64,000 nucleotides of DNA, from assembly GCA_025210265.1 (NCBI GenBank), contig JAOASD010000031.1, positions 248,001-312,000 of the forward strand. Direction: 5' to 3'. Made by a program: the position numbers and the translations under genes. Shown here piece by piece: positions 45,740 to 54,204 of the stretch; position 1 is the stretch's first letter; every line of letters starts with the position of its first letter. The notes under the pieces were generated by a model. It was not told the DNA's origin. It made no database searches and worked only from the letters and a program-made list of their open reading frames with translations. Source of the DNA: Pelagimonas sp. (GTDB taxonomy: Bacteria; Pseudomonadota; Alphaproteobacteria; Rhodobacterales; Rhodobacteraceae).

Positions 45740-47032
45740 ATGTCGTTTCAATGGCTCAAACGCTATATGCCGCGCAGCCTCTATGGCCGTGCCGCGCTGA
45801 TCCTGGTCCTGCCGGTGGTGACACTGCAGCTGGTGGTGTCCGTGGTGTTCATCCAACGCCATTTTGAGGGTGTGACCGAACAGCTGAGCCGGGAAATGGC
45901 GCGGGCGGTGACGATGGCGGTGGATCTGGCAGGGCAGGTGCCGCCCGACCAGCCGGTTCTGGATCTGCTGTTGCAGCCTATCAATGCGGCCGATCTGCCC
46001 GCTCAGGACATGCGCCGCTGGTATGATTTTACCGGGCTGATCGTGATCCGCACGCTCAAAGACAGGGTGGATGGGCTAGAGCGCGTCGCCCTGCCGGATG
46101 ACCACGAGCTGCGGCTGTATTTGCGTCATGACGGGGCGCTGTGGCTGATCGAAGCCGAGCGCGAGCGGGTTTCGGCCTCCAACCCCCATCAGCTGCTGGT
46201 GAATATGGTGTTCTTTGGCGCGCTGATGACCCTGATCGCCTATCTGTATCTGCGCAATCAGCTGCGCCCGATCACCCGGCTGGCCCGCGCTGCCGAGGCC
46301 TTTGGTCGGGGCCGGAACGAGACCTATTCCCCCGCAGGGGCTGTCGAAGTGCGCGCCGCAGGCCATGCCTTTCTGGATATGCGCGCCCGGATCGAACGCC
46401 ATATCGAACAGCGCACCATGATGTTGTCGGGGGTCAGCCACGATCTGCGCACGCCGATCACCCGGCTGCGGCTGGGCCTGTCCCTGCTGGACAGCGAAGA
46501 CCGCGAGCCGCTGGAGCGCGATGTCGAGGACATGCAGCGCCTGATCGACGCGTTTCTGGATTTCGCGCGCGGCGATGCGCAAAGCGCCGAGGCCGAGCCC
46601 TGCAATCCCGAAACCCTGCTGCGTTCCATTGTCGAAGATGCGCAGCGCGCCGGGCAGGATGTGACCCTGGGCGAGGTTGAACCGGGCCGCGATGTGCCTT
46701 TGCGCCCTGCCGCGCTGCGCCGGGCAGTGGAAAATCTGGTTGGCAATGCGGTGCGCTATGGCTCTCGCTGTCAGGTTTCGATGTCGCTGAGCGCGCGGGC
46801 GCTGCGCATCCGGGTCGAGGATGACGGGCCGGGCATCGCGCCGGACCAACGTGAAAACGCCCTGCGCCCCTTTGTGCGGCTGGACCCGGCGCGCAATCAG
46901 AACCGCGGCCCCGGTGTGGGGCTGGGTCTGGCCATTGCCGCCGACATCGCGCGCGCCCATGGCGGCGTGCTGCGCCTGGGCGAAAGCGAGTCGCTTGGCG
47001 GGTTGCGCGCCGACATCGTGATTGCCCTGTAA
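45740..47032 (+). CDS. EnvZ-like sensor histidine kinase
   Basis: 430 aa. Two transmembrane helices (about residues 19-39 and 150-172) flank a periplasmic sensor loop; HAMP domain about 172-225. The phosphoacceptor is His234 in SGVSHDLRTPITRLRLGLSLL. ATP-binding motifs: N box RAVENLVGNAVRYG near 325, G1 VEDDGPGIAP near 353, G2 GPGVGLGLAIA near 387. Closest in layout to EnvZ; the usual OmpR-type partner is not adjacent. It precedes an RTX gene, but a T-rich gap and own RBS separate them. Confidence 0.88.
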   Translation: MSFQWLKRYMPRSLYGRAALILVLPVVTLQLVVSVVFIQRHFEGVTEQLSREMARAVTMAVDLAGQVPPDQPVLDLLLQPINAADLPAQDMRRWYDFTGLIVIRTLKDRVDGLERVALPDDHELRLYLRHDGALWLIEAERERVSASNPHQLLVNMVFFGALMTLIAYLYLRNQLRPITRLARAAEAFGRGRNETYSPAGAVEVRAAGHAFLDMRARIERHIEQRTMMLSGVSHDLRTPITRLRLGLSLLDSEDREPLERDVEDMQRLIDAFLDFARGDAQSAEAEPCNPETLLRSIVEDAQRAGQDVTLGEVEPGRDVPLRPAALRRAVENLVGNAVRYGSRCQVSMSLSARALRIRVEDDGPGIAPDQRENALRPFVRLDPARNQNRGPGVGLGLAIAADIARAHGGVLRLGESESLGGLRADIVIAL

Positions 47033-47125
47033 ATAATTGTTAACGCAAAGATAAATCTTGTCACGCGGCCCCTGAACGCGCTCTACTTCAATCATTGAGT
47101 GCATTTATTCAGGAGGTATCCCGCC

Positions 47126-49084
47126 ATGATTTCCCCCACCGTCCGCAATCTTCCGTTTTCTGTCACCGAACTGTCCAAAGGCGCAGGCGGCACGTCCGGG
47201 GATGATGTTTTTATCGGCACAGACGGACCAGACAGCGAATCTGGCGGCGATGGTAATGACCGCCTTGAGGGCGGCGGAGGCAATGACACGCTGCGCGGTG
47301 ACACCGGGGACGACAGGCTGATTGGCGACGCTGGCGATGATTTTCTGGATGGCGGGGGCGGTGATGACAGGCTTAGCGGTCGCTCTGGCCATGATACGCT
47401 ATTGGGTGCCGCTGGAAGTGACCGGCTTGATGGCGGGTCAGGGGACGATCTGCTGCGCGGCGGTGAAGACGATGACACCCTTGACGGTGGGGGCGAAGAT
47501 GATCGGTTGTTCGGTGATGCGGGCAATGATCTGCTCTACGGCGATGACGGCGTGGACACGCTGTTTGGCGGCGAGGGCAATGACACCCTGTATGGCAATA
47601 GCACGCGCAGTTGGTGGTTGGACCAGCCCAGCTTTCTGTTTGGCGAAGAGGGTAATGATCTTCTGTCGATGCGGGGGAGCGGGCGCGCCCTGGGTGGGGA
47701 TGGCGCGGATCGGATCTATGCCTCAATAATTGGAGCTGCGGCGGCAGTTTTGTCCGGGGAATCGGGCAATGACCTTATCAGCGCAACGGTAGAGCGCGCG
47801 GGCGACCGTATCATCCTACGCGGCGGAGCGGGCAATGATACCCTGCGCCTGACCGGGCCGGACTCGCGTCTGGACGAACGCCGCGACGTCATCCTGCATG
47901 GCGGAGAGGGGAATGATGTGCTGGTAGGAAGCGAAACGCCCTTTCTGCGCGCACGCCTCGATGGTGGCCGCGGGGATGACACGCTGAGCGGCTATGGACG
48001 CCTGCTGGGGGGCGAGGGCAATGATTCCCTCAGCGGATATTTCCGGTTGTCCGGTGGGGAAGGGGACGACACTCTGGAAGGCCTAACACGCGACACCAAA
48101 GTACTGGGCGGTGCCACGGGTACAGGCGACAGCCGCTATTTTGGTGAAGAAGGCAATGACACAGTTAGGCTCGGCGGCGGGGATGACATCGGCTGGGGCG
48201 GCATCGGCGATGACGACATGGCTACCGGTCGGCTTGGGTTTGACAAGCTCTTTGGCGGTACGGGGAATGACACGCTGCGGGTCGATAACTGGGACGGGCT
48301 GCGGCAGGATCAGGTCCGGCTGTATGGCGAAGACGGCGACGACTACCTCTATTTGAACCCATATTCCGAAGCGGATGCGTCGGATAACCTGCTCGAAAGT
48401 TTTTATTTCGACGGCGGTGCGGGACATGACGTGCTGGAATTCAACGGCAACCTTGCCAAAACCCATGAAATGTATGGGCGCTCTGGCAATGACACCCTGA
48501 TCGGTGGGGCCAATATGCATGGCGGCACCGGGGACGATTCCCTTGACGGCTGGGGCACGATGACCGGCGGTCAGGGGGCAGACACTATCACGGCACGGGG
48601 CCAGGCGACGCTGGATGGCGGAAAGGGCAGCGACCTGCTCACCGGCTCTGCGGAGAATGACAGTCTGATCGGCGGCGGAGCGGCGGATATGTTGATCGGC
48701 GGTCAGGGCGAAGACACGCTGCAGGGCGGCGCAGGGCATGACGACCTGCATGGCGGCGGCAAGGATGACGTTCTGAACGGCGGCAGCGGGCGCGACACGC
48801 TGGAAGGTGGCACCGGCGACGATGTTCTGTTTGGTGGCACCGGGGATGGAGATGCGGATCGGTTCATCTATCGTGATGGCACGGATGCGGTGTTTGATTA
48901 TGAGATCGGGATTGACGTGCTGCGCCTTGCCGGAGGGCTGAGCGTCGGGGATGCCTCGGTCAGCACGGGGGCCTTCACTGCCGCCGATGGCAGTGCAGGC
49001 AACGGGCTGATCCTCGATTTCGGCGCGGGCGATGTGTTGCAGATCGACGGGATCAGTGATGTGAATGATCTGACATTTGTTTAG
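47126..49084 (+). CDS. RTX calcium-binding repeat protein
   Basis: 652 aa. Begins at ATG 47126 with AGGAGG 9 bp upstream. Most of the protein (about residues 30-590) is built of glycine/aspartate-rich nonapeptides of the GGxGxDxxx type (such as GGDGNDRLEG, GGEGNDTLYG, GGAGHDDLHG), which fold into a beta-roll binding Ca2+ outside the cell. No N-terminal signal peptide; RTX proteins leave by type I secretion through a C-terminal signal, here the last 60 residues (LRLAGGLSVGD...LQIDGISDVNDLTFV). No secretion genes are in the window. The repeats are interrupted by several irregular inserts. Catalytic domain absent, so probably adhesive or structural. Confidence 0.9.
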   Translation: MISPTVRNLPFSVTELSKGAGGTSGDDVFIGTDGPDSESGGDGNDRLEGGGGNDTLRGDTGDDRLIGDAGDDFLDGGGGDDRLSGRSGHDTLLGAAGSDRLDGGSGDDLLRGGEDDDTLDGGGEDDRLFGDAGNDLLYGDDGVDTLFGGEGNDTLYGNSTRSWWLDQPSFLFGEEGNDLLSMRGSGRALGGDGADRIYASIIGAAAAVLSGESGNDLISATVERAGDRIILRGGAGNDTLRLTGPDSRLDERRDVILHGGEGNDVLVGSETPFLRARLDGGRGDDTLSGYGRLLGGEGNDSLSGYFRLSGGEGDDTLEGLTRDTKVLGGATGTGDSRYFGEEGNDTVRLGGGDDIGWGGIGDDDMATGRLGFDKLFGGTGNDTLRVDNWDGLRQDQVRLYGEDGDDYLYLNPYSEADASDNLLESFYFDGGAGHDVLEFNGNLAKTHEMYGRSGNDTLIGGANMHGGTGDDSLDGWGTMTGGQGADTITARGQATLDGGKGSDLLTGSAENDSLIGGGAADMLIGGQGEDTLQGGAGHDDLHGGGKDDVLNGGSGRDTLEGGTGDDVLFGGTGDGDADRFIYRDGTDAVFDYEIGIDVLRLAGGLSVGDASVSTGAFTAADGSAGNGLILDFGAGDVLQIDGISDVNDLTFV

Positions 49085-49214
49085 ACCCATCAAGTTTTGC
49101 GAAAATCTGCGGGGCTGGCCCTGATCCTGCCATGATCGGGCCCTGCCTTTGCGCGGTCCTCACAGCAAGGTGCCTGCATCACGGTACTTGTTTTATCCGC
49201 CAAAGGAGCCCCGC

Positions 49215-49496
49215 ATGAGCCTTTCTGCAATGATCACCGCCACCGCCCTTGGGCTGGTGTCGCTTACCGCGCCGGATGCGCCTGCACCCAAGGGGCTGAT
49301 TCTGGCGCAGGCCACGCCTTTTGTGTCCAGCCAGGGGGCTGTGCGCGCTCCGGCTGAGAATTACATGACCACCAAAGAGGGCTGTACCTATCGCCGGACC
49401 AAGGCACCGGGCTATCCTGAACGCTGGATTTTGGTGCTGAACCCGCATCATATCGGCAAACCGAACTCTCCGCGTTCTTGCAGAGGCATGATGTAA
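49215..49496 (+). CDS. Small secreted hypothetical protein
   Basis: 93 aa from ATG 49215, with AAAGGAG upstream. The first 25 residues (SLSAMITATALGLVSLTAPDAPA) look like a signal peptide with a weak n-region. The mature part holds two cysteines (EGCTYRRT and RSCRGMM) and a conserved-looking Y-P-E-R-W stretch. Not recognised; similar small proteins occur in Rhodobacteraceae by impression only. Confidence 0.6.
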   Translation: MSLSAMITATALGLVSLTAPDAPAPKGLILAQATPFVSSQGAVRAPAENYMTTKEGCTYRRTKAPGYPERWILVLNPHHIGKPNSPRSCRGMM

Positions 49497-49599
49497 GGCG
49501 CGTTTTCGGGGGGCGCGCGCGTGTGTTTGATGGGTAATGATGGATCGGGCGGGCTGTCCCTCTCGCCTTGGTTTTTGCGCGCGCCCCTCGGAGGGTATC

Positions 49600-51837
49600 T
49601 TAGCCCTGCGCTGTGTTGGTCCCCATGCGTCTGGCGGCCTCGCTGAGCAGGTCGATCAGTTTTTGCCGGTCAATCGGTTTTTGCAGGAAATCCACCCCCA
49701 GCGCGGCGCAGGAGTCGCGCAGTTCCGGGGCGCGATTGGCTGACACGATGGCTCCGGGCAGGCGGCCCAGCTTTTGCTGGAGCGTTGCGTACAGGTCCAG
49801 CCCGCTGGAGCCGGGGCCCAGCTGATAATCCAGCAGCACCGCGTCCGGGGTGATTTCCAGATCGTCCAGCAGATCCAGCGCCGAAGGGGCGTCTTCGGCT
49901 TCGATCACATTCACGCCCCAGCTTTCCATCAGAACCGACATGGCGCGGCGCAGCTGCGGGTCATTTTCCACCAGCAGCGTGATCAGCCCGTATTGCGCCA
50001 AAGACCGGGTGCCCAGATAGCTGCCCCGCGGGGTGCCCAGCTGCGGCCCCGGCGCATCGCGCGGGCCGGTCACGGGCAGGGTGACGGTGAAACAGCTGCC
50101 GCGCCCCAGCTGGGACCACAGGCCCAGCGGATGCCCCAGCCGCGCGCAGGCCCGTTCCACAATGGCCAGCCCCAGCCCCAGCCCGTCATTATCCGAGGCG
50201 CTGTCATCCAGACGGCGAAATTCTTCGAAAATGCTGTTTTGGTCGTCTTCGGCAATGCCGGGGCCGGTGTCGCGCACCTCGATGCGCACAGAATTGCCCA
50301 TGCGGCGCGCGCCCAGCAGCACCTTGCCCTGATCGGTATAGCGGATCGCATTGGCCAGCAGGTTCTGCAGGATTCGGCGCAGATAGGCCGGGTCGGTGCG
50401 CACGCTCAGCCCGCTTTCGACCCAGACCAGCCGCAGCCCTTTCTGTGCGGCCAGACCTTCCATTTCCTCGGCCAGAGGGCGCATGATGTCGCGCAGCGCC
50501 ACGGTGCGGATGTCGAAATGCAGCCCCTCGCTGTCCAGTTTCGAAATATCCAGCAGCGCGTCGATGATCTGTTCGGCCCCGTTCAGCGCGCTTTCGGTTT
50601 TGCGCAGCACGGCCTTGTCGTCTTCGCTTTCGCAGCGGTCAGACAGCGAGGCAATATACAGTTTCGCCGCCGAGAGCGGTTGCAGCAGGTCATGGCTGGC
50701 CGCAGCGACAAAGCGGGATTTGGACGCATTGGCCCGTTCCGCTGCCGACAGCGCGTCTTCCAGTTCCAGTGTACGCTCCATCACGCGGCGTTCCAGGATT
50801 TCATTCAGCTCGAACAGTTGCTGGGCCGCCTCGCGCTCCGCCGACACATCGGTGACGGAAATGACAAAGCCCCCATCGGGCATTCCACGCGCAAACACCT
50901 GCAACGTGACCGCGGGGCCATGGCGGACCTCGAAACTGACCGGGCCGCGGGGGCCGTCGCTGCGCGCCCATTGGGCAAACCCAGCCCGATCCAGACCGCG
51001 TGTGAATACCATATCCGGGCCCAGAAGATCCATGATCCCAAAGAAGGATGCCCCCAGCTGCAAATGCCGGGCAGGCAGGGCCAGCAGGCTGCCGATTTTG
51101 GTGTTCCAGCCAACCAGCCGGGCCTTTTCATCAAAAATACAGACCCCCTGATTTAGATGATCCAGCGTGGCGCGGATCATGCGGGTCTGTTTGTCCCGCA
51201 TCTTGTCGCGCTCTTGCCGTTCCATACGGATCAGATCGGTCACATCGGTCTGCAAGACCACGGTGCCGCCATTGGCCGTGCGATGTTCCGACACCTGCAG
51301 CCAGCGATCCTGCGCCAGTTTGACATTGAACAGCACGCGGCGGTCCTTGTGTCGGCGCAGGCGGCGGGCAGCCCAGTCCTGGGGGCTTAGGCCATCGGGC
51401 AGATCCAGGTAATGCGAGCGGCTGACCAGATCCACATAGCCGTCAAAGGCCAGGCCGGGGCGCAGATCATAGGCCGTATCGCGAAAATCGCGGCAAAAGC
51501 GCGAATTGCACATCACCAGCACATCGCTGGGATCAAACAGGGCAAAGCCTTCGGACACGGTTTCAATCGCATCGGCCAGATTGCGCCGCGCGGCTTCGGT
51601 TTCGCTATTGGCGGCGGCCAGCTTGGCGTTGGATTCATGCAGCAGATCCAGCGTGCGCTCCAGCTCAAGCGTGCGTTCGCGCACCCGCTTTTCCAAGAGC
51701 GCGGCGCGCTCGAACTGTTCATAGGCCGCGCCAGACGGGGCGCTGCCGCGCTCCACCCGCTTCATCAGGCTTTCGGCGATCTTGATCAGCTTTTCGTTCT
51801 GACGGTCAAGGGAATCCGCCGGGTTGGTCAGCGACAT
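49600..51837 (-). CDS. PAS-domain hybrid histidine kinase / response regulator (NahK-like)
   Basis: 745 aa, soluble. A coiled-coil (about 45-95, following LMKRVERGSAPSGAAYEQFERAALLEKR) precedes two PAS_7-type sensory regions (about 95-210 and 220-340). The kinase H box is AAASHDLLQPLSAAKLYI near residue 380; N box LLANAIRYTDQG near 495, G1 VRDTGPGIAED near 520, G2 GLGLGLAIVE near 550. A C-terminal receiver domain (about 620-740) has its phosphoacceptor Asp near 670 in AVLLDYQLGPGSS. It follows FIST with a 10-bp gap; the layout matches Pseudomonas NahK. Confidence 0.88.
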   Translation of the reverse strand: MSLTNPADSLDRQNEKLIKIAESLMKRVERGSAPSGAAYEQFERAALLEKRVRERTLELERTLDLLHESNAKLAAANSETEAARRNLADAIETVSEGFALFDPSDVLVMCNSRFCRDFRDTAYDLRPGLAFDGYVDLVSRSHYLDLPDGLSPQDWAARRLRRHKDRRVLFNVKLAQDRWLQVSEHRTANGGTVVLQTDVTDLIRMERQERDKMRDKQTRMIRATLDHLNQGVCIFDEKARLVGWNTKIGSLLALPARHLQLGASFFGIMDLLGPDMVFTRGLDRAGFAQWARSDGPRGPVSFEVRHGPAVTLQVFARGMPDGGFVISVTDVSAEREAAQQLFELNEILERRVMERTLELEDALSAAERANASKSRFVAAASHDLLQPLSAAKLYIASLSDRCESEDDKAVLRKTESALNGAEQIIDALLDISKLDSEGLHFDIRTVALRDIMRPLAEEMEGLAAQKGLRLVWVESGLSVRTDPAYLRRILQNLLANAIRYTDQGKVLLGARRMGNSVRIEVRDTGPGIAEDDQNSIFEEFRRLDDSASDNDGLGLGLAIVERACARLGHPLGLWSQLGRGSCFTVTLPVTGPRDAPGPQLGTPRGSYLGTRSLAQYGLITLLVENDPQLRRAMSVLMESWGVNVIEAEDAPSALDLLDDLEITPDAVLLDYQLGPGSSGLDLYATLQQKLGRLPGAIVSANRAPELRDSCAALGVDFLQKPIDRQKLIDLLSEAARRMGTNTAQG

Positions 51838-51847
51838 GGCTGGCTTT

Positions 51848-53038
51848 CTATTCAGAGGGGACAGGCAGGGCGGGCGGATAAATCGCCACCCCGGTCAAAG
51901 TCTGGTTCACATGCAGCGCGCCAATCTGTTCGCCATAGGTGGAAAAGCCGACAACCCGGTTCTGCACCATGGTTTCCGACACCGCCCGGCCGCGCTGTTT
52001 CTGGGTCGCCTCAAGCCGGCGCAGCAGGCAATCGCAGGCCAGGATCCGATCCGGGGCCACATCGCGCGTCAACCCGGCCAGCCCCTGCTGCAGATGATCG
52101 GCAATATCGCTGTGATCGGCCAGCGTCAGCACCATGCCTTCGTCAATCGCGGAAAAGAACAGCAGATCGCCGTTTTCTTCGACCCGCTGGATCGCGCGCA
52201 CATGATGGGTGTCGCCCAGGCGCACCACCACCGGATGCGCGGCAAAGGTGAATGTGGTCAGCTGCTGCGGATCCTTGCCCAGCAGGCGCGCATATTCCAG
52301 CCCAGCCGGTTCAGCGTTGATTTCATGAACCACGCGGTTTTCCGGCTGTGCGGCGGTGACGACCATGCGGGTTTGGGTGGGCACCAGATTGTCCAGGCTG
52401 AACACTTTGACCGGGCAATGGCTGCGCACCAGCGCCACCAGCGCGGCATTCTGGAAAATCGTGCCATTGCGGGCCAGCCAGGTTGCGGAAAAATTTTCGC
52501 CATCCCCAGCCGATCCGCCAAACAGAGGCATAGGCCCCAGGCCAGACGTCATGACCGAGGTCAGGTGCTCTTCGCTCAGGCTCAGACCATCCACCATCAG
52601 AAAGGCAAATTCCGATCCCATCTGCGGCGCACGGCGGTTCAGCGCCATACGCCCATGGATCAGCCGGTCAATCACCGCCTGTTCATCCAGCGCATCCAGA
52701 TTTTCGATCACCAGAGTTTCGGCCGCAAACAGATCCGCAGGAAAGCCAATCGCGACGATCTGGCCTTCTTCGTAGCCATGTTCCCCCAGCTCGCCCGCCG
52801 TGGTGCAGGCCAGAACATCAGCCCCCCGATACAGCCGACGCATATCCCGGCACAGCATTGGAAAATCCGCCGCAGGCGAGGCAAAGACGCAGATCATCGC
52901 AAACGGGCCGCGCCCCAGCTGGTCGGCCAGCTCTGTGGCGGCGCTGCGGCGGTCCGCATCGACCTGCGCAATACGCAGCGTTTCCACAGCGCCCTGCGGT
53001 GCTATGTCTTTTGCTGTTGTGTTTGGTCCACCGTCCAA
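51848..53038 (-). CDS. FIST sensor domain protein (NosP-like)
   Basis: 396 aa. FIST_N (about 30-220) contains FAMICVFASPAADFP near residue 45, ACTTAGELGEHGYEEGQIVAIGFP near 77-100 and MPLFGGSAGDGENF near 168-181; FIST_C (about 230-385) contains DRILACDCLLRRLEA near 335 and VGFSTYGEQIGALHVNQTLTGVAIY near 362-386. FIST proteins bind small ligands; NosP binds heme and senses NO to regulate a hybrid kinase, and this gene sits directly upstream of one. Heme binding here is inference. TTG start at 53038 has GGGGAG upstream; GTG 52987 is an alternative. Confidence 0.85.
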   Translation of the reverse strand: MDGGPNTTAKDIAPQGAVETLRIAQVDADRRSAATELADQLGRGPFAMICVFASPAADFPMLCRDMRRLYRGADVLACTTAGELGEHGYEEGQIVAIGFPADLFAAETLVIENLDALDEQAVIDRLIHGRMALNRRAPQMGSEFAFLMVDGLSLSEEHLTSVMTSGLGPMPLFGGSAGDGENFSATWLARNGTIFQNAALVALVRSHCPVKVFSLDNLVPTQTRMVVTAAQPENRVVHEINAEPAGLEYARLLGKDPQQLTTFTFAAHPVVVRLGDTHHVRAIQRVEENGDLLFFSAIDEGMVLTLADHSDIADHLQQGLAGLTRDVAPDRILACDCLLRRLEATQKQRGRAVSETMVQNRVVGFSTYGEQIGALHVNQTLTGVAIYPPALPVPSE

Positions 53039-53138
53039 CGCACTCCCCCCGATTGCTGCGGCGCTTTTTGCGCGTGGCTGCTACCGCGTGCCGGTCCGTT
53101 TCCTCCCGCCGACAGGGTAGGGGCGCAGGATAGGGGCG

Positions 53139-53831
53139 CTAGCCCGAGCTTGGCAAGACCCTGGCAAAGCGCGCCTCTTGTGCGACCAGAACCGCCTGCG
53201 TGCGGCTATGCACCCCCAGTTTGCGCATGATCGCAGTGACATGCGCCTTGACCGTGGTTTCGGCGATCGACAGATCAAAGGCGATCTGTTTGTTCAGCTT
53301 GCCCTCGCAGATCAGATGCAGAATGCGCGCCTGCTGATTGGTCAGCGACGCCAGCCGCACCAGCGCATCATCCGGCGCGGGGTCTTTGCCCGCATCCGGG
53401 TCGATATAGCCATCGGGCACAAAGGGCTGGCCCTGGCTGACCGCGTCAAAGGCACGGCGGAACACGGCGCGCTGGGAATGTTTGGGCACAAACCCATTGG
53501 CCCCCGCCTTGAGCGCGTGGCAAATCATCGTGTTGTCGGCCATGGAGGAGGCAATCAGGATCGCCGCCTTGGGGGCGGCATTGCGCAGCCGCACCAGCCC
53601 GTCCAGCCCGTTCACATCGGGCAGATTCAGATCCAGAACGATCAGATCCATCCCGCTTTCCTGCGCGACCACTTCCAATGCGCGTTCCAGCGTGCCGGCG
53701 CTGCGGATTTCCTTGAAATCGGCGATGGATTGCAGGGTCAGGGTCAGGGCGTCACAAAACAGCGGATGGTCATCCACCACCAGGGCGGTGGTCATCTCGT
53801 CGCGGGGTGTCTGTTGTGCTGGCTCGCCCAT
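53139..53831 (-). CDS. LuxR-family response regulator
   Basis: 230 aa. N-terminal receiver domain (VVDDHPLFCDALTLTLQ near residues 18-34; phosphoacceptor Asp67 in LIVLDLNLPDVNG; Lys near 116 in VPKHSQRAV) and C-terminal NarL/LuxR HTH (LTNQQARILHLICEGKLNKQIAFDLSIAETTVKAHVTAIMRKLGV near 168-212). First gene of the minus-strand module that continues with FIST and the hybrid kinase, 100 bp downstream. It could receive phosphate from the hybrid kinase. An internal ATG at 53795 is an alternative start. Confidence 0.92.
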   Translation of the reverse strand: MGEPAQQTPRDEMTTALVVDDHPLFCDALTLTLQSIADFKEIRSAGTLERALEVVAQESGMDLIVLDLNLPDVNGLDGLVRLRNAAPKAAILIASSMADNTMICHALKAGANGFVPKHSQRAVFRRAFDAVSQGQPFVPDGYIDPDAGKDPAPDDALVRLASLTNQQARILHLICEGKLNKQIAFDLSIAETTVKAHVTAIMRKLGVHSRTQAVLVAQEARFARVLPSSG

Positions 53832-53939
53832 GGTGCTGCCTTTTCTGATGTCTTGGCCTTCAGCATAGGCTTTGCGCGGGGTCCGGTCTTTAGCCGAAAG
53901 GTCGCAATTGCGCCTGGGGTCCGACGTGCCAAACCGGTC

Positions 53940-54092
53940 TCAGAACCAGTTCGAAACCTTGCGCGCGCCGCCGGAAATGTCGTTGCCGATGCCTTCGACC
54001 GTGGCACAGCCCGCAAGGGCCAGCGCCAGAGCGGTCATGCAAAGCGCCTGTTTCAGGGTCGGTTTACGGGGCGTTGTCCAGGTTGTTTTCAT
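53940..54092 (-). CDS. Entericidin A/B family lipoprotein
   Basis: 50 aa, below usual ORF cut-offs. ATG 54090-54092, stop TGA 53942-53940. Leader TLKQALCMTALALALAGC with lipobox LAGC, then TVEGIGNDISGGARKVSNWF, the entericidin signature (G-x-G-x-D...). Entericidins are small membrane-associated lipoproteins of the toxin/antidote type in enterobacteria; their role in alphaproteobacteria is unclear. Lies between the LuxR regulator and the peptide-binding protein gene. Confidence 0.88.
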   Translation of the reverse strand: MKTTWTTPRKPTLKQALCMTALALALAGCATVEGIGNDISGGARKVSNWF

Positions 54093-54204
54093 GGGATCCT
54101 GCCTTTGTTCTGATCTGCCTGTGGTCTCTGCCTTGTCGCGCCGCCCTCTATACGGGGCGTGTCACGATGCGCGCCCCGGTGGCCCGAGGCGCGCGCTTTA
54201 TAGC

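Noticed and set aside
47220..48860. Highly periodic DNA that could be taken for a tandem-repeat or CRISPR-like array
   Set aside because: The periodicity follows from RTX nonapeptide codons in one intact reading frame; there are no constant repeats with unique spacers.
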